Source: Streptomyces sp. HUAS ZL42 (GTDB lineage Bacteria > Actinomycetota > Actinomycetes > Streptomycetales > Streptomycetaceae). Taken from it: 64,000 nucleotides of DNA. A program made the position numbers and the translations under genes. The stretch spans positions 5,553,001 through 5,617,000 of the forward strand of contig NZ_CP160403.1 of assembly GCF_040782645.1 (NCBI RefSeq). Reading direction: 5' to 3'. Numbering within the stretch: the stretch's first letter is position 1; every line of letters begins with the position of its first letter. This document shows positions 32,962-41,856 of this stretch, piece by piece. A model generated the notes under the pieces. That model worked only from the letters and a program-made list of their open reading frames with translations. It ran no database searches and was not told where the DNA came from.

Positions 32962-34293
32962 GTGAGCAACTCCCAGTACGAGCTGTACGGCCAGTGGTCG
33001 AGCCCCGCGTATGCGCACGGGGACATGTACGTACCCGGTTACGAGGACGCGTACATGCCTGCCCACCAGGACACGTACGCGTCCGTGTACGAGGTGCCGG
33101 ATGCGGCGCTTCCGTGGCAGCGGGCGCAGGCGCCGGTGGTGCGCCCCCGGGTGGGGCGGCGGGGTGCGCGCCGGCGCAAGGTGCGGTACGCCGAGCGCGT
33201 GGAGGGTTCCGTGCGCCGTCTGCTGCCGCAGGCGCTGGTCGTCGCGTTCCTCGCGGGCGGCACCACCGCGTTCGTCGCCAAGGACAAGACGATCGAGCTC
33301 ACCGTCGACGGGAAGCCGCGCACGCTGCACACCTTCGCCGACGACGTGACCGAACTGCTGGCGGAGCAGGGCGTGGAAGTGGGGGCGCACGACGCGGTCA
33401 CACCCGCCCCAGGCACGGAACTCGACAGCGGCGACGAGGTGACGGTGCGCCACGGGCGCCCCGTACGGCTCACGCTGGACGGGCACCGGCGCGAGGTGTG
33501 GACGACCGCGCGCACGGTGGGTGGGGCGCTCAAGGAACTGGGGGTGCGTGCGGAGGGGGCGTATGTGTCCGTCGCGCGCTCCCTGAGCATCGGGCGTGCG
33601 GGGCTCACGCTCGACGTACGGACCGAGCGCGCGGTGACGATCATGGCAGACGGCCGGGCGCGCACCATCCGCACCAACGCGGCGACCGTCCGCGAGGCCG
33701 TCGAGCAGGCCGGCATCACCCTGCGCGGCCAGGACACCACGTCCGTCGCGCCGGGAAGCTTCCCACGCGACGGGCAGACCGTCACCGTGCTGCGGATCAC
33801 GGGGGCGAGGGAGGTCCGGGAGGAGCCGATCCCGTTCGACGTGGAACGGACCGACGACTCCTCACTGTTCCGGGGGACGGAGGTCGTCGAGCGGCCGGGG
33901 GAGCCGGGGCTGCGGCGGGTCACGTACGCCCTGCGCACCGTCAACGGGGTCGGGCAGAAGCCGCGGCGGACGAGGACCGAGGTGGTGCGGGAGCCGCGGG
34001 CGCAGGTGGTGAAGGTGGGGACGAAGCGGTTGCCGACGTCGGGGCGGGAGGTGGACGAGCTGAACTGGGAGGGGCTGGCGGAGTGCGAGTCGGGTGGGCG
34101 GGCCGATGCGGTGGATCCTTCGGGGACGTATGGGGGCTTGTACCAGTTCGACGCGCAGACCTGGGAGAGCCTTGGGGGGCGGGGACGGCCGGAGGATGCG
34201 TCGGCGGCGGAGCAGACGCATCGGGCGAAGAGGCTGTACATGCGGCGGGGGGCTGGTCCTTGGCCGCATTGCGGGGCGCGGTTGGCCGAGTGA
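32962..34293 (+). CDS. rpfB: Resuscitation-promoting factor RpfB-like muralytic enzyme
   Basis: The 443-residue protein has a Tyr/Asp-rich N-terminal cytoplasmic segment (about 1-60), a basic patch, a membrane anchor ([20 protein letters not shown]), three DUF348 repeats ([55 protein letters not shown]), a G5 domain ([11 protein letters not shown]...[10 protein letters not shown]) and the C-terminal Rpf transglycosylase domain with catalytic Glu in LAECESGG. It cleaves peptidoglycan and helps spore germination or regrowth. GTG 32962 was chosen, with GGAG upstream. A 23-bp palindrome lies upstream and a dispersed repeat follows. Confidence 0.9.
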   Translation: MSNSQYELYGQWSSPAYAHGDMYVPGYEDAYMPAHQDTYASVYEVPDAALPWQRAQAPVVRPRVGRRGARRRKVRYAERVEGSVRRLLPQALVVAFLAGGTTAFVAKDKTIELTVDGKPRTLHTFADDVTELLAEQGVEVGAHDAVTPAPGTELDSGDEVTVRHGRPVRLTLDGHRREVWTTARTVGGALKELGVRAEGAYVSVARSLSIGRAGLTLDVRTERAVTIMADGRARTIRTNAATVREAVEQAGITLRGQDTTSVAPGSFPRDGQTVTVLRITGAREVREEPIPFDVERTDDSSLFRGTEVVERPGEPGLRRVTYALRTVNGVGQKPRRTRTEVVREPRAQVVKVGTKRLPTSGREVDELNWEGLAECESGGRADAVDPSGTYGGLYQFDAQTWESLGGRGRPEDASAAEQTHRAKRLYMRRGAGPWPHCGARLAE

Positions 34294-34330
34294 GCGTCGG
34301 CTGTCTGGCCGGCCTGTGCCGGTGCGGGAG

Positions 34331-34410
34331 GTGGGTCGCGCAACCCGGGCGCCGGCGGGGTGCCGCCCGCGCCCACCCGTGCCGCCCCCGGGCGGCACGC
34401 ATGCCCGCGG
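34331..34410 (+). repeat. 80-bp dispersed repeat, copy A
   Basis: The segment from GTGGGTCGCGCAAC to GGCACGCATGCCCGCGG recurs in reverse orientation at 44652-44729 with about 90% identity by eye. It contains a GTGCCGCCC/GGGCGGCAC hairpin (about 34379-34399). It lies between rpfB and rsmA. Confidence 0.85.
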
Positions 34411-34435
34411 TTTGCGAGCCCGTACCCTTATGGCC

Positions 34436-35326
34436 GTGAGCAGCCCCACCCCCGACGCCCTTCTCGGGCCCGCCGACGTCCGTGAACTCGCGGCAGCCCT
34501 CGGTGTGCGCCCCACCAAGCAGCGCGGCCAGAACTTCGTGATCGACGCGAACACGGTGCGCCGTATCGTGCGCACCGCGGACGTCGGGCCCGACGACGTG
34601 GTCGTCGAGGTCGGCCCGGGGCTCGGTTCGCTCACCCTCGCGCTGCTGGAGGTCGCCGACAGGGTCACGGCCGTCGAGATCGACGACGTACTGGCCGGCG
34701 CGCTCCCGGCCACGATCGCGGCCCGGATGCCGCAGCGGGCCGACCGGTTCGCCCTCGTGCACTCCGACGCGATGCACGTCGCCGAGCTGCCGGGCCCCGC
34801 GCCGACCGCGCTGGTCGCGAACCTGCCGTACAACGTCGCCGTACCCGTCCTGCTGCACATGCTCGAGACGTTCCCGAGCATCGAACGGACGCTGGTGATG
34901 GTGCAGTCCGAGGTCGCCGACCGGCTGGCCGCCGCCCCCGGCTCGAAGGTGTACGGGGTCCCCTCGGTCAAGGCCAACTGGTACGCCGAGGTCAAGCGGG
35001 CCGGAGCCATCGGGCGCAACGTCTTCTGGCCGGCGCCCAACGTCGACAGCGGGCTGGTCTCCCTCGTCCGCCGGGCGGAGCCGATCAAGACGACCGCCTC
35101 GAGGCGCGAGGTCTTCGCCGTCATCGACGCGGCCTTCGCGCAGCGCCGCAAGACCCTGCGGGCCGCGCTCGCCGGTTGGGCCGGGTCGGCCGCCGCGGCC
35201 GAGGCGGCCCTCGTCGCGGCCGGGGTCTCGCCGCAGGCGCGCGGGGAGTCGCTGACGGTCGAGGAGTTCGCGCGGATCGCCGAGAACGCCCGGAACGCCG
35301 ACAACGAGGAGCCCGGTCACCAGTGA
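34436..35326 (+). CDS. rsmA: 16S rRNA (adenine1518-N6/adenine1519-N6)-dimethyltransferase
   Basis: The 296-residue KsgA/RsmA enzyme has TKQRGQNF, the SAM motif VEVGPGLGS (GPGLGS 60-65), the acidic EIDDVL and the catalytic NLPYN (129-133). It dimethylates two adenines in helix 45 of 16S rRNA late in 30S assembly. GTG 34436 was chosen over ATG 34430: a TACCCT -10-like hexamer at 34423-34428 puts the transcription start at or near the GTG, suggesting a leaderless message. The GTGA overlap with ispE couples the two. Confidence 0.92.
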   Translation: MSSPTPDALLGPADVRELAAALGVRPTKQRGQNFVIDANTVRRIVRTADVGPDDVVVEVGPGLGSLTLALLEVADRVTAVEIDDVLAGALPATIAARMPQRADRFALVHSDAMHVAELPGPAPTALVANLPYNVAVPVLLHMLETFPSIERTLVMVQSEVADRLAAAPGSKVYGVPSVKANWYAEVKRAGAIGRNVFWPAPNVDSGLVSLVRRAEPIKTTASRREVFAVIDAAFAQRRKTLRAALAGWAGSAAAAEAALVAAGVSPQARGESLTVEEFARIAENARNADNEEPGHQ

Positions 35327-36225
35327 GCGTCACCGTACGCGTCCCCGCCAAGGTCAATGTCCAGCTCGCGGTGGGTGCCGCACGCCCGGACGGCTTCCAC
35401 GACCTGGCCAACGTCTTTCTGGCGGTCGGCCTGTACGACGAGGTCACGGTGACCCCGTCGCCGGACGGGCTGCGCGTGACCTGCGCGGGACCGGACGCCG
35501 ACCAGGTCCCCCTGGACCGTACGAACCTGGCGGCCCGCGCTGCCGAGGCCCTCGCCGGCCGGTACGGCCGTACGCCCGATGTGCACATCCACATCGCCAA
35601 GGACATCCCGGTCGCCGGCGGCATGGCGGGCGGGAGCGCTGACGGGGCGGGCGCGCTGGTCGCCTGCGACGCGCTGTGGGGCACGCGCGCCTCGCGGGAC
35701 GAACTCCTCGACATCTGCGCCGAGTTGGGCAGTGATGTGCCGTTCAGCCTGGTCGGCGGGGCGGCACTCGGGACGGGCCGCGGGGAGAGGCTGACGGCGC
35801 TTGAGGTCGGCGGCACCTTCCACTGGGTGTTCGCGATGGCGGGGCGGGGCCTGTCGACGCCGGCAGTGTTCCGGGAGTTCGACCGGCTCGGCGAGGGGCT
35901 CGACATCCCTGAGCCCGTCGCCTCCCGCGAACTCCTCGACGCCCTCGCCAAGGGCGACCCCGACGCGCTCGCCTCCGCCGTCTCCAACGACCTGCAGCCC
36001 GCCGCCCTTTCCCTCTTCCCGGAGCTCGCCGACACCCTCGCCGCGGGCCGCACCGCCGGTGCGCTCGCCGCGCTGGTCTCCGGCTCGGGCCCGACGACGG
36101 CGTTCCTCGCCAGGGACCCCGAGGCAGCGGCGAAGGCGGCCGAGGCGCTGCGGGACTCGGGGACGTGCCGGACGGTGCGCACGGCGTCGGGTCCGGCGCC
36201 GGGCGCGACGGTGATCTTCGCCTGA
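35323..36225 (+). CDS. ispE: 4-diphosphocytidyl-2-C-methyl-D-erythritol kinase
   Basis: The 300-residue GHMP kinase of the non-mevalonate isoprenoid pathway has PAKVN (Lys10), the ATP loop [15 protein letters not shown] (96-110), the catalytic-site [20 protein letters not shown] and the GHMP C-terminal [14 protein letters not shown] 35323 overlaps rsmA by 4 bp. Confidence 0.93.
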   Translation: MSVTVRVPAKVNVQLAVGAARPDGFHDLANVFLAVGLYDEVTVTPSPDGLRVTCAGPDADQVPLDRTNLAARAAEALAGRYGRTPDVHIHIAKDIPVAGGMAGGSADGAGALVACDALWGTRASRDELLDICAELGSDVPFSLVGGAALGTGRGERLTALEVGGTFHWVFAMAGRGLSTPAVFREFDRLGEGLDIPEPVASRELLDALAKGDPDALASAVSNDLQPAALSLFPELADTLAAGRTAGALAALVSGSGPTTAFLARDPEAAAKAAEALRDSGTCRTVRTASGPAPGATVIFA

Positions 36226-36346
36226 TCTCCACAAGGAAGTCCTCCTTTCGGAGTACGGATGGGGCGGGTGGGACCACTAGGGTCGCTTGATGTTTCAAGC
36301 GCCCCGTGTGGCGCACCGTCAAGTGCACAGCGGAAGGGCCACGTTC

Positions 36347-37453
36347 GTGTCCGAACCCCCCACCCCCACCCACCGCAGGAAGCGGTCCCTCTCCCGGCGC
36401 GGCGTGATCGGCGCCGCCGCGGCCGTGGCCGGCGGGGCCGCCGTCACCCCGGCGGTCTTCGCCGCGACCGACTCCGGTGACACCGCGGCCGACACCTCCG
36501 GCACCACGCCCGAGAAGTTCCCCGCCACCCGCACGGAGGCCGCGACCGGCACCGGTGCGGCGACCACCTCCTTCGCCACCTCCTACGTCGGCGTCCGCTG
36601 GAGCGGCGCACAGGACGGCGCGGGCATCCGTTTCACGGACGGCGAGGCCTCCCCGGGCACCTGGCAGACCCTCGACGGCGGCTGCGCGACCGTCGACGAC
36701 GGCGGTACGGCGCTGATCGCGTCCGGCGCCGCCACGGCGTACGAGGTGAAGGCGCCGGACGGGGCGACGGGCGTGCGCTCGCTCGCCATCGACACCACCG
36801 GCGGCCCGGACCGCACCTTCAAGGTCCCCTCGGAGCCGACCCGGGTGCGGGGCGTGCGCTACCTCTGCCGCGCGGCCTGGGGCGCCGACGAGTCCAAGCG
36901 GTACAAGGACGGCAATGGCAACTCGCCCGAGAAGTACTACCCGTTGCAGTCGATCACGGTCCACCACACGGCCGGGCCCAACGCCGACCCGGACCCGGCG
37001 GCGACCGTGCGGGCGATCTACGAGTACCACGCGGTCACCCTCGACTGGGGCGACATCGGCTACCACTTCCTGATCGACGAGGCCGGCACGGTCTACGAGG
37101 GCCGCTACTCCGGCGACGACGGCATCCCCGCCTTCGACCCCGACGGCAACGTGGTCACCGCCTTCCACACCGCCGGCTTCAACTCCGGCAACCTGGGCAT
37201 CGCCCTCCTCGGCACCCTGACCGAGCAGGGCCCGACAGCCGCCGCCAAGGCCTCCCTGACCCGGCTGATCAAGGTGATCGCCCGCTTCAAGGGCCTGGAC
37301 CCGCAGGCGAAGATCACCTACGTCAACCCGGTCAACGGCGTGACCAAGGACGTGACGACGGTGAGCGGCCACCGCGACTGGCTGCAGACCGAGTGCCCCG
37401 GCCAGACGATGTACGACCTGCTGAACGAGGTCCGCGCGGCCGCCTCCCGCTGA
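36347..37453 (+). CDS. Tat-exported N-acetylmuramoyl-L-alanine amidase / PGRP-domain protein
   Basis: From GTG 36347 (GGAAGGG upstream) the protein has 368 residues. It starts with a twin-arginine signal (RSLSRRGVIGAAAAVAGGAAV, cut near VFA-AT), has a beta-rich N-terminal domain of about 150 residues, and then an Amidase_2/PGRP domain: CRAAWGADES, zinc ligands in TVHHTAG, FHTAGFN and SGHRDWLQTECPG, with the tyrosine in GYHFLID. It should cleave the bond between MurNAc and L-Ala outside the cell. An upstream in-frame ATG (36290) would precede the signal by 19 residues and is less likely. Confidence 0.85.
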   Translation: MSEPPTPTHRRKRSLSRRGVIGAAAAVAGGAAVTPAVFAATDSGDTAADTSGTTPEKFPATRTEAATGTGAATTSFATSYVGVRWSGAQDGAGIRFTDGEASPGTWQTLDGGCATVDDGGTALIASGAATAYEVKAPDGATGVRSLAIDTTGGPDRTFKVPSEPTRVRGVRYLCRAAWGADESKRYKDGNGNSPEKYYPLQSITVHHTAGPNADPDPAATVRAIYEYHAVTLDWGDIGYHFLIDEAGTVYEGRYSGDDGIPAFDPDGNVVTAFHTAGFNSGNLGIALLGTLTEQGPTAAAKASLTRLIKVIARFKGLDPQAKITYVNPVNGVTKDVTTVSGHRDWLQTECPGQTMYDLLNEVRAAASR

Positions 37454-37515
37454 GCTGCCGGATCGGCCGGCCTGAGCTGCCGGATCGGCCGGCCTGAGCT
37501 GCCGGATCGGTCAGC
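37450..37515 (+). repeat. 22-bp tandem repeat, three copies
   Basis: A 22-bp unit (CTGAGCTGCCGGATCGGCCG plus GC) occurs three times in a row at 37450, 37472 and 37494; the third copy has two changes near its end. The first copy contains the amidase stop codon, and the array ends 53 bp before the ABC-F start. Confidence 0.9.
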
Positions 37516-37568
37516 CTCCCCGCGCACATTAGGCTGGGAGGCTGACCGTCCCCGTGCGCAGGAGTGAA

Positions 37569-39371
37569 ATGGCCGTCAACCTGGTCAATGTCGAGAACGT
37601 CAGCAAGGTGTACGGCACCCGTACCCTCCTCGACGGCATCTCGCTCGGCGTGTCCGAAGGGGACCGGATCGGCGTCGTCGGCCGCAACGGCGACGGCAAG
37701 ACGACGCTGATCCGGATGCTCGCCAAGCTGGAGGAGGCCGACTCCGGGCGGGTCACGCACTCCGGGGGGCTGCGGATGGGCGTGCTCACCCAGCACGACT
37801 CCCTCGATCCCGAGGCGACCGTCCGGCACGAGGTCATCCGGGACCTGGCCGACCACGAGTGGGCGGGCAACGCCAAGATCCGGGACGTGCTGACCGGCCT
37901 GTTCGGCGGGCTCGACCTGCCGGGCTTCCCCCAGGGCCTCGACACCGTGATCGGCCCGCTCTCCGGCGGCGAGCGGCGCCGTATCGCGCTGGCCAAGCTG
38001 CTCATCGAGGAGCAGGACCTGATCGTCCTCGACGAGCCGACCAACCACCTCGACGTCGAGGGCATCGCCTGGCTCGCCGGGCACCTCCAGGTCCGCCGCT
38101 CGGCGCTCGTCTGCGTCACTCACGACCGCTGGTTCCTCGACCAGGTCTGCACCCGCATGTGGGACGTGCAGCGCGGCGCGGTGCACGAGTACGAGGGCGG
38201 CTACTCCGACTACGTCTTCGCCCGCGCCGAGCGCGAGCGCATCGCCGCCACGGAGGAGGCCAAGCGGCAGAACCTCGTCCGCAAGGAGCTGGCCTGGCTG
38301 CGGCGCGGCGCCCCCGCCCGTACGTCCAAGCCCCGCTTCCGCGTCGAGGCCGCCAACGAGCTCATCAAGGACGTGCCGCCGCCCCGGGACAGCAGCGAGC
38401 TGATGAAGTTCGCCTCCTCACGGCTCGGCAAGACCGTCTTCGACCTCGAGGACGTCACCGTGCAGGCCGGCCCCAAGGTGCTCCTCAAGCATGTGACGTG
38501 GCAGCTCGGGCCCGGCGACCGCATCGGTCTCGTCGGCGTCAACGGCGCGGGCAAGACGTCCCTGCTGCGGGCCATGGCCGAGGCCGCCCGGACGGAGGGT
38601 GAGACGCAGCCCGCCGGAGGCCGCGTCAGCGTCGGCAAGACCGTCAAGCTCGCCTACCTCTCCCAGGAGGTCGGCGAACTCGACCCGAACCTGCGGGTCC
38701 TGGAAGCCGTCCAGCGGGTCCGCGAGCGCGTCGACCTCGGCAAGGGGCGGGAGATGACCGCCGGTCAGTTGTGCGAGACGTTCGGTTTCACCAAGGAGAA
38801 GCAGTGGACGCCGGTGGGGGACCTGTCCGGCGGTGAGCGGCGCCGGCTCCAGCTGCTGCGCCTGCTCATGGACGAGCCGAACGTCCTCTTCCTCGACGAG
38901 CCCACCAACGACCTCGACATCGAGACCCTCACCCAGCTCGAGGACGTCCTCGACGGCTGGCCCGGCTCGATGATCGTCATCTCCCACGACCGGTTCTTCG
39001 TCGAGCGGACGACGGACCGGGTCCTCGCCCTGCTCGGCGACGCCACGCTGCGGATGCTGCCGCGCGGCATCGACGAGTACCTGGAGCGACGGCACCGCAT
39101 GGAGGAGGCCGCGGCGGCCGCGGCTCCGGTGGCGGCCAAGCCCGCGCCCGAGAAGAACGCCGCAGACCAGCGCGCCGCCAAGAAGGAGCTGCAGAGGATC
39201 GAGCGGCAGTTGGACAGGATCTCCGAGAAGGAGACCAGGCTGCACGCGCAGATCGCCGAGAACGCGACGGAGTTCGCGAAGGTGGCCGAACTCGACGCCG
39301 AGCTGCGCGTGTTGGCGGGGGAGCGCGAGGAGCTGGAGATGCGCTGGCTCGAACTTGCCGAGGACGCATAG
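37569..39371 (+). CDS. ABC-F family ATPase (Uup/EttA-like)
   Basis: The 600-residue soluble protein has two ABC domains in one chain: Walker A GRNGDGKTT (38-46) and GVNGAGKTS (about 323-331), signatures LSGGERRR in both, Walker B IVLDEPTNHLD and LFLDEPTNDLD, and the linker between them. ABC-F proteins bind the ribosomal E site and ease stalling or antibiotic action. The C-terminal coiled coil (ELQRIERQLDRISEKETRLHAQIAENATEF) is Uup-like and may bind nucleic acid. ATG 37569 follows AGGAG. The gene is alone, with the repeat array upstream. Confidence 0.9.
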   Translation: MAVNLVNVENVSKVYGTRTLLDGISLGVSEGDRIGVVGRNGDGKTTLIRMLAKLEEADSGRVTHSGGLRMGVLTQHDSLDPEATVRHEVIRDLADHEWAGNAKIRDVLTGLFGGLDLPGFPQGLDTVIGPLSGGERRRIALAKLLIEEQDLIVLDEPTNHLDVEGIAWLAGHLQVRRSALVCVTHDRWFLDQVCTRMWDVQRGAVHEYEGGYSDYVFARAERERIAATEEAKRQNLVRKELAWLRRGAPARTSKPRFRVEAANELIKDVPPPRDSSELMKFASSRLGKTVFDLEDVTVQAGPKVLLKHVTWQLGPGDRIGLVGVNGAGKTSLLRAMAEAARTEGETQPAGGRVSVGKTVKLAYLSQEVGELDPNLRVLEAVQRVRERVDLGKGREMTAGQLCETFGFTKEKQWTPVGDLSGGERRRLQLLRLLMDEPNVLFLDEPTNDLDIETLTQLEDVLDGWPGSMIVISHDRFFVERTTDRVLALLGDATLRMLPRGIDEYLERRHRMEEAAAAAAPVAAKPAPEKNAADQRAAKKELQRIERQLDRISEKETRLHAQIAENATEFAKVAELDAELRVLAGEREELEMRWLELAEDA

Positions 39372-39602
39372 GCGTTGCGGGGCGCGAGGTCGCGGCGCGC
39401 GCGTCCCGTGAAGGGGGCGTGAAGGCGCGTAACGAGGGCATCACGGCCCGGTCCTCCCTTGGGAACAGGGGCGGATCCGGGCCGGTGTGCTGTCAGTCCC
39501 GAGTGGTAGAAAGGGCCGACTGAGAACTTTCTGAGTACGACTCTGGGTCCATCGCGTACCTCAGGGCGTGGCCAAAAATCAGTGACGAGGGGGAACACGC
39601 TG

Positions 39603-41381
39603 ATGGCTCAGCCGCCCAACCAGCCACCACAGCAAGGCGGTTTCGGCCCGCCGCAGGACCAGCCGCCGCAGCCGCAACAGCCGCCGCAACAGCCCGGCTT
39701 CGGCGCACCCCAGGCGCCCCAGAACCCGCCCCAGCCCCCGCCCGCCCCGCAGCCCGGTTACGGCTATCCGCAGCAGCCCGGCCCCTACGCCCAGCCCGGC
39801 GGGCCGTACGGCACACCCCAGGGCGCGCCCGGCCCGTACAACGCGCCCGGTCCGTACGGCCAGCCGCAGCAGCCGGGGCCGTACGGCCAGCCGGGGTACG
39901 GCTACCCGTCCCAGCCGCAGTTCCCGGGCGCGCCCGGCACCCCGCCGCCCGGATCCCGCAACCCCTTCAAGGGCAGGCCCGCGGTGATCGTCGGGGCCGC
40001 GGTGGCGGCGCTGCTCGTCATCGGCGGCACCGTGTGGGCGGTCAGCGGCGACGACGGCAAGAAGGAACCGGTCGCCGGGCCGAGCGGTGACGACAAGCCC
40101 TCCGCGGGCGACAGCCCGGTCAACCCCGGTGACGGAAACGGCGACGGCGGTGAGGACCCGGAGGACTTCAACGCCGACCGGCAGGCCGGTGAGGCGAAGG
40201 TGCTCTGGTACAAGGAGGCGCCCGACGCACCCGCCTCCGGCGCCGACGCCGCCGGCATGTGGATCACCGGCAAGACCGCGGTGAAGGCGGCGTACAAGGA
40301 GCTCGTCGCCTACAACGTCGGTGACGGCAGGCCGACCTGGGACCCCGTCGCCTTCCCTCAGAAGATCTGCGCGGTCACCCCGCAGAAGACGTCCGACGAC
40401 AAGATCGTCGTCGCGTACATGAGCGGCTCCAGCGACCGCGCCAAGTGCAACCAGCTCCAGCAGATCGACCTGGGCACCGGCGCGAAGGGCTGGAGCGGCA
40501 CGGTCTCGGACGGCGAGCTGTTCGACAGCGCGCTCACCGTCGAACTCTCCATCACCGGCAAGACACTGATGGTGGGCCGTTCTCAGTCCGGCACGGCCTA
40601 TGACGTGACCAGCGGCAAGAAGCTGTTCGACAAGAAGAAGTACGGCGACGCCTGCTTCCCGACGTCGTTCGCGGGCGGCACCCGGCTGATCTCGGTCGCG
40701 TCCTGCGGTGCCGGCGGCACCAACGAGCACGACGAGATGCAGGAGCTGGACCCGGCGACCGGCAAGGTCAAGTGGACCCAGAAGTTCGACAAGGGCTGGA
40801 CGGTCGCGCGCACCTACTCCGTCGACCCGCTCGTCGTCTACAGCACCAACAAGGACAAGAACGCGTGGAACATCTCCACGCTCAAGGCCGACGGTGCGTT
40901 CCGCTCGCAGGTCGGCTTCGACGAGGACTTCGCCCCCGAGTGCGGCTTCGCCGTCCTCCAGCGCAACCTCACGGGCTGCCAGGGCACCGCCGCCGACGCC
41001 GACACCCTCTACCTGCCCACCGAGGCCACCAGCGGCCCGAACGAGATCGTCGCCATCAACCTCGCCACCGGCAAGGAGAAGTGGCGCGTGAAGTCCCCGG
41101 CGGACGAGTCGATGCTGCCGATCCGGGTCGAGGGCGGCAAGCTCATCGCCTACGTCGAGCCGTCGTACGACGCGGCCGGCCAGGTCGTGTCGATCCCGAC
41201 GACCGGCAGCAGCCACACGACGACGAAGCTGCTCCAACTGCCCGAGGCCACCGCGGACATCGAGAACGGCTTCTACTCGCGGGCCGTGGACTGGGTCGGC
41301 GGGCGCTTCTACATCTCCACCACCCGGCTGTCGGGCAATGACGACACGAAGGAGAAGCTGATGCTCGCCTTCGGCAAGTGA
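39603..41381 (+). CDS. Membrane-anchored PQQ-like beta-propeller protein 1
   Basis: The 592-residue protein has a Pro/Gln/Gly-rich N-terminus of about 115 residues with QPPQQPGFGAPQ and PGPYGQP repeats, a single membrane helix (AVIVGAAVAALLVIGGTVWAV), a Gly/Asp-rich linker and an extracellular PQQ/BamB-type propeller (KELVAYNVGDGRPTWDPVAFP; EIVAINLATGKEKWRV). The function is unknown; similar domains occur on Streptomyces Ser/Thr kinases. ATG 39603 was chosen over GTG 39582 because GAGGGGG lies 10 nt ahead. It is paralogous to the next gene. Confidence 0.8.
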   Translation: MAQPPNQPPQQGGFGPPQDQPPQPQQPPQQPGFGAPQAPQNPPQPPPAPQPGYGYPQQPGPYAQPGGPYGTPQGAPGPYNAPGPYGQPQQPGPYGQPGYGYPSQPQFPGAPGTPPPGSRNPFKGRPAVIVGAAVAALLVIGGTVWAVSGDDGKKEPVAGPSGDDKPSAGDSPVNPGDGNGDGGEDPEDFNADRQAGEAKVLWYKEAPDAPASGADAAGMWITGKTAVKAAYKELVAYNVGDGRPTWDPVAFPQKICAVTPQKTSDDKIVVAYMSGSSDRAKCNQLQQIDLGTGAKGWSGTVSDGELFDSALTVELSITGKTLMVGRSQSGTAYDVTSGKKLFDKKKYGDACFPTSFAGGTRLISVASCGAGGTNEHDEMQELDPATGKVKWTQKFDKGWTVARTYSVDPLVVYSTNKDKNAWNISTLKADGAFRSQVGFDEDFAPECGFAVLQRNLTGCQGTAADADTLYLPTEATSGPNEIVAINLATGKEKWRVKSPADESMLPIRVEGGKLIAYVEPSYDAAGQVVSIPTTGSSHTTTKLLQLPEATADIENGFYSRAVDWVGGRFYISTTRLSGNDDTKEKLMLAFGK

Positions 41382-41856
41382 GCCGGTGGCTGCCGCCGGC
41401 TGATCGGTCGACGGCTCGGCGCCGGCCGGCTCCGCGCGTCCCGGCTCCGCGCCGGGCGGGTTCGAGCCGGTCGGCTCCGCGACGGGTCGGCCGCGGTGAC
41501 GGTTCCGGCGCCCAGCCGGGCCATGGCGCTCGGCTTCGCGCTCGCGCGGGGCGCGGGTGGGGCTGCCGGTTCCCAACGGGCCCGCGCCGGTCACCCGGGC
41601 CCGGGTCGGCTGGTTCCGTATCGGTCGGCTCGGTGTCGGCCGGGTCTCCGGATGGTTCCGCACCCGGCGGGTCCGACCGGCAGGTTCCGCGGCCGCAGAG
41701 TCGACCGGCCCCGTTCCGGCCGGCCCCCTGCCCATCGACCCCGTCCCGACCGGCCCCGTGCCGAACCGGTCCGCGCCGACCGGCATCCCGTCCGCGTCCC
41801 GTCCGCGTCCCGTCCCCGTCCGCTCCCCGCTCCCGTCTTTCCGAGGTACGCACACC
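41382..41856. other. 475-bp GC-rich spacer with degenerate short repeats
   Basis: No convincing gene is seen, although the composition leaves frames open on both strands. It holds degenerate iterations of ACCGGCCCCGT-like and GTCGGCTCCG-like units (about 41400-41480 and 41700-41800), a GTCCCGTCCGC tandem (about 41788-41820) and a GCTCGGCTTCGCGCTCGCGC segment (about 41530) that faintly resembles the CTCGAG repeat. It separates the two propeller paralogues. Confidence 0.5.

Noticed and set aside
41557..41856. N-terminal extension of the second propeller protein
   Set aside because: It consists of degenerate repeats; the paralogue starts at the equivalent of Met 41857, which has GAGG upstream.
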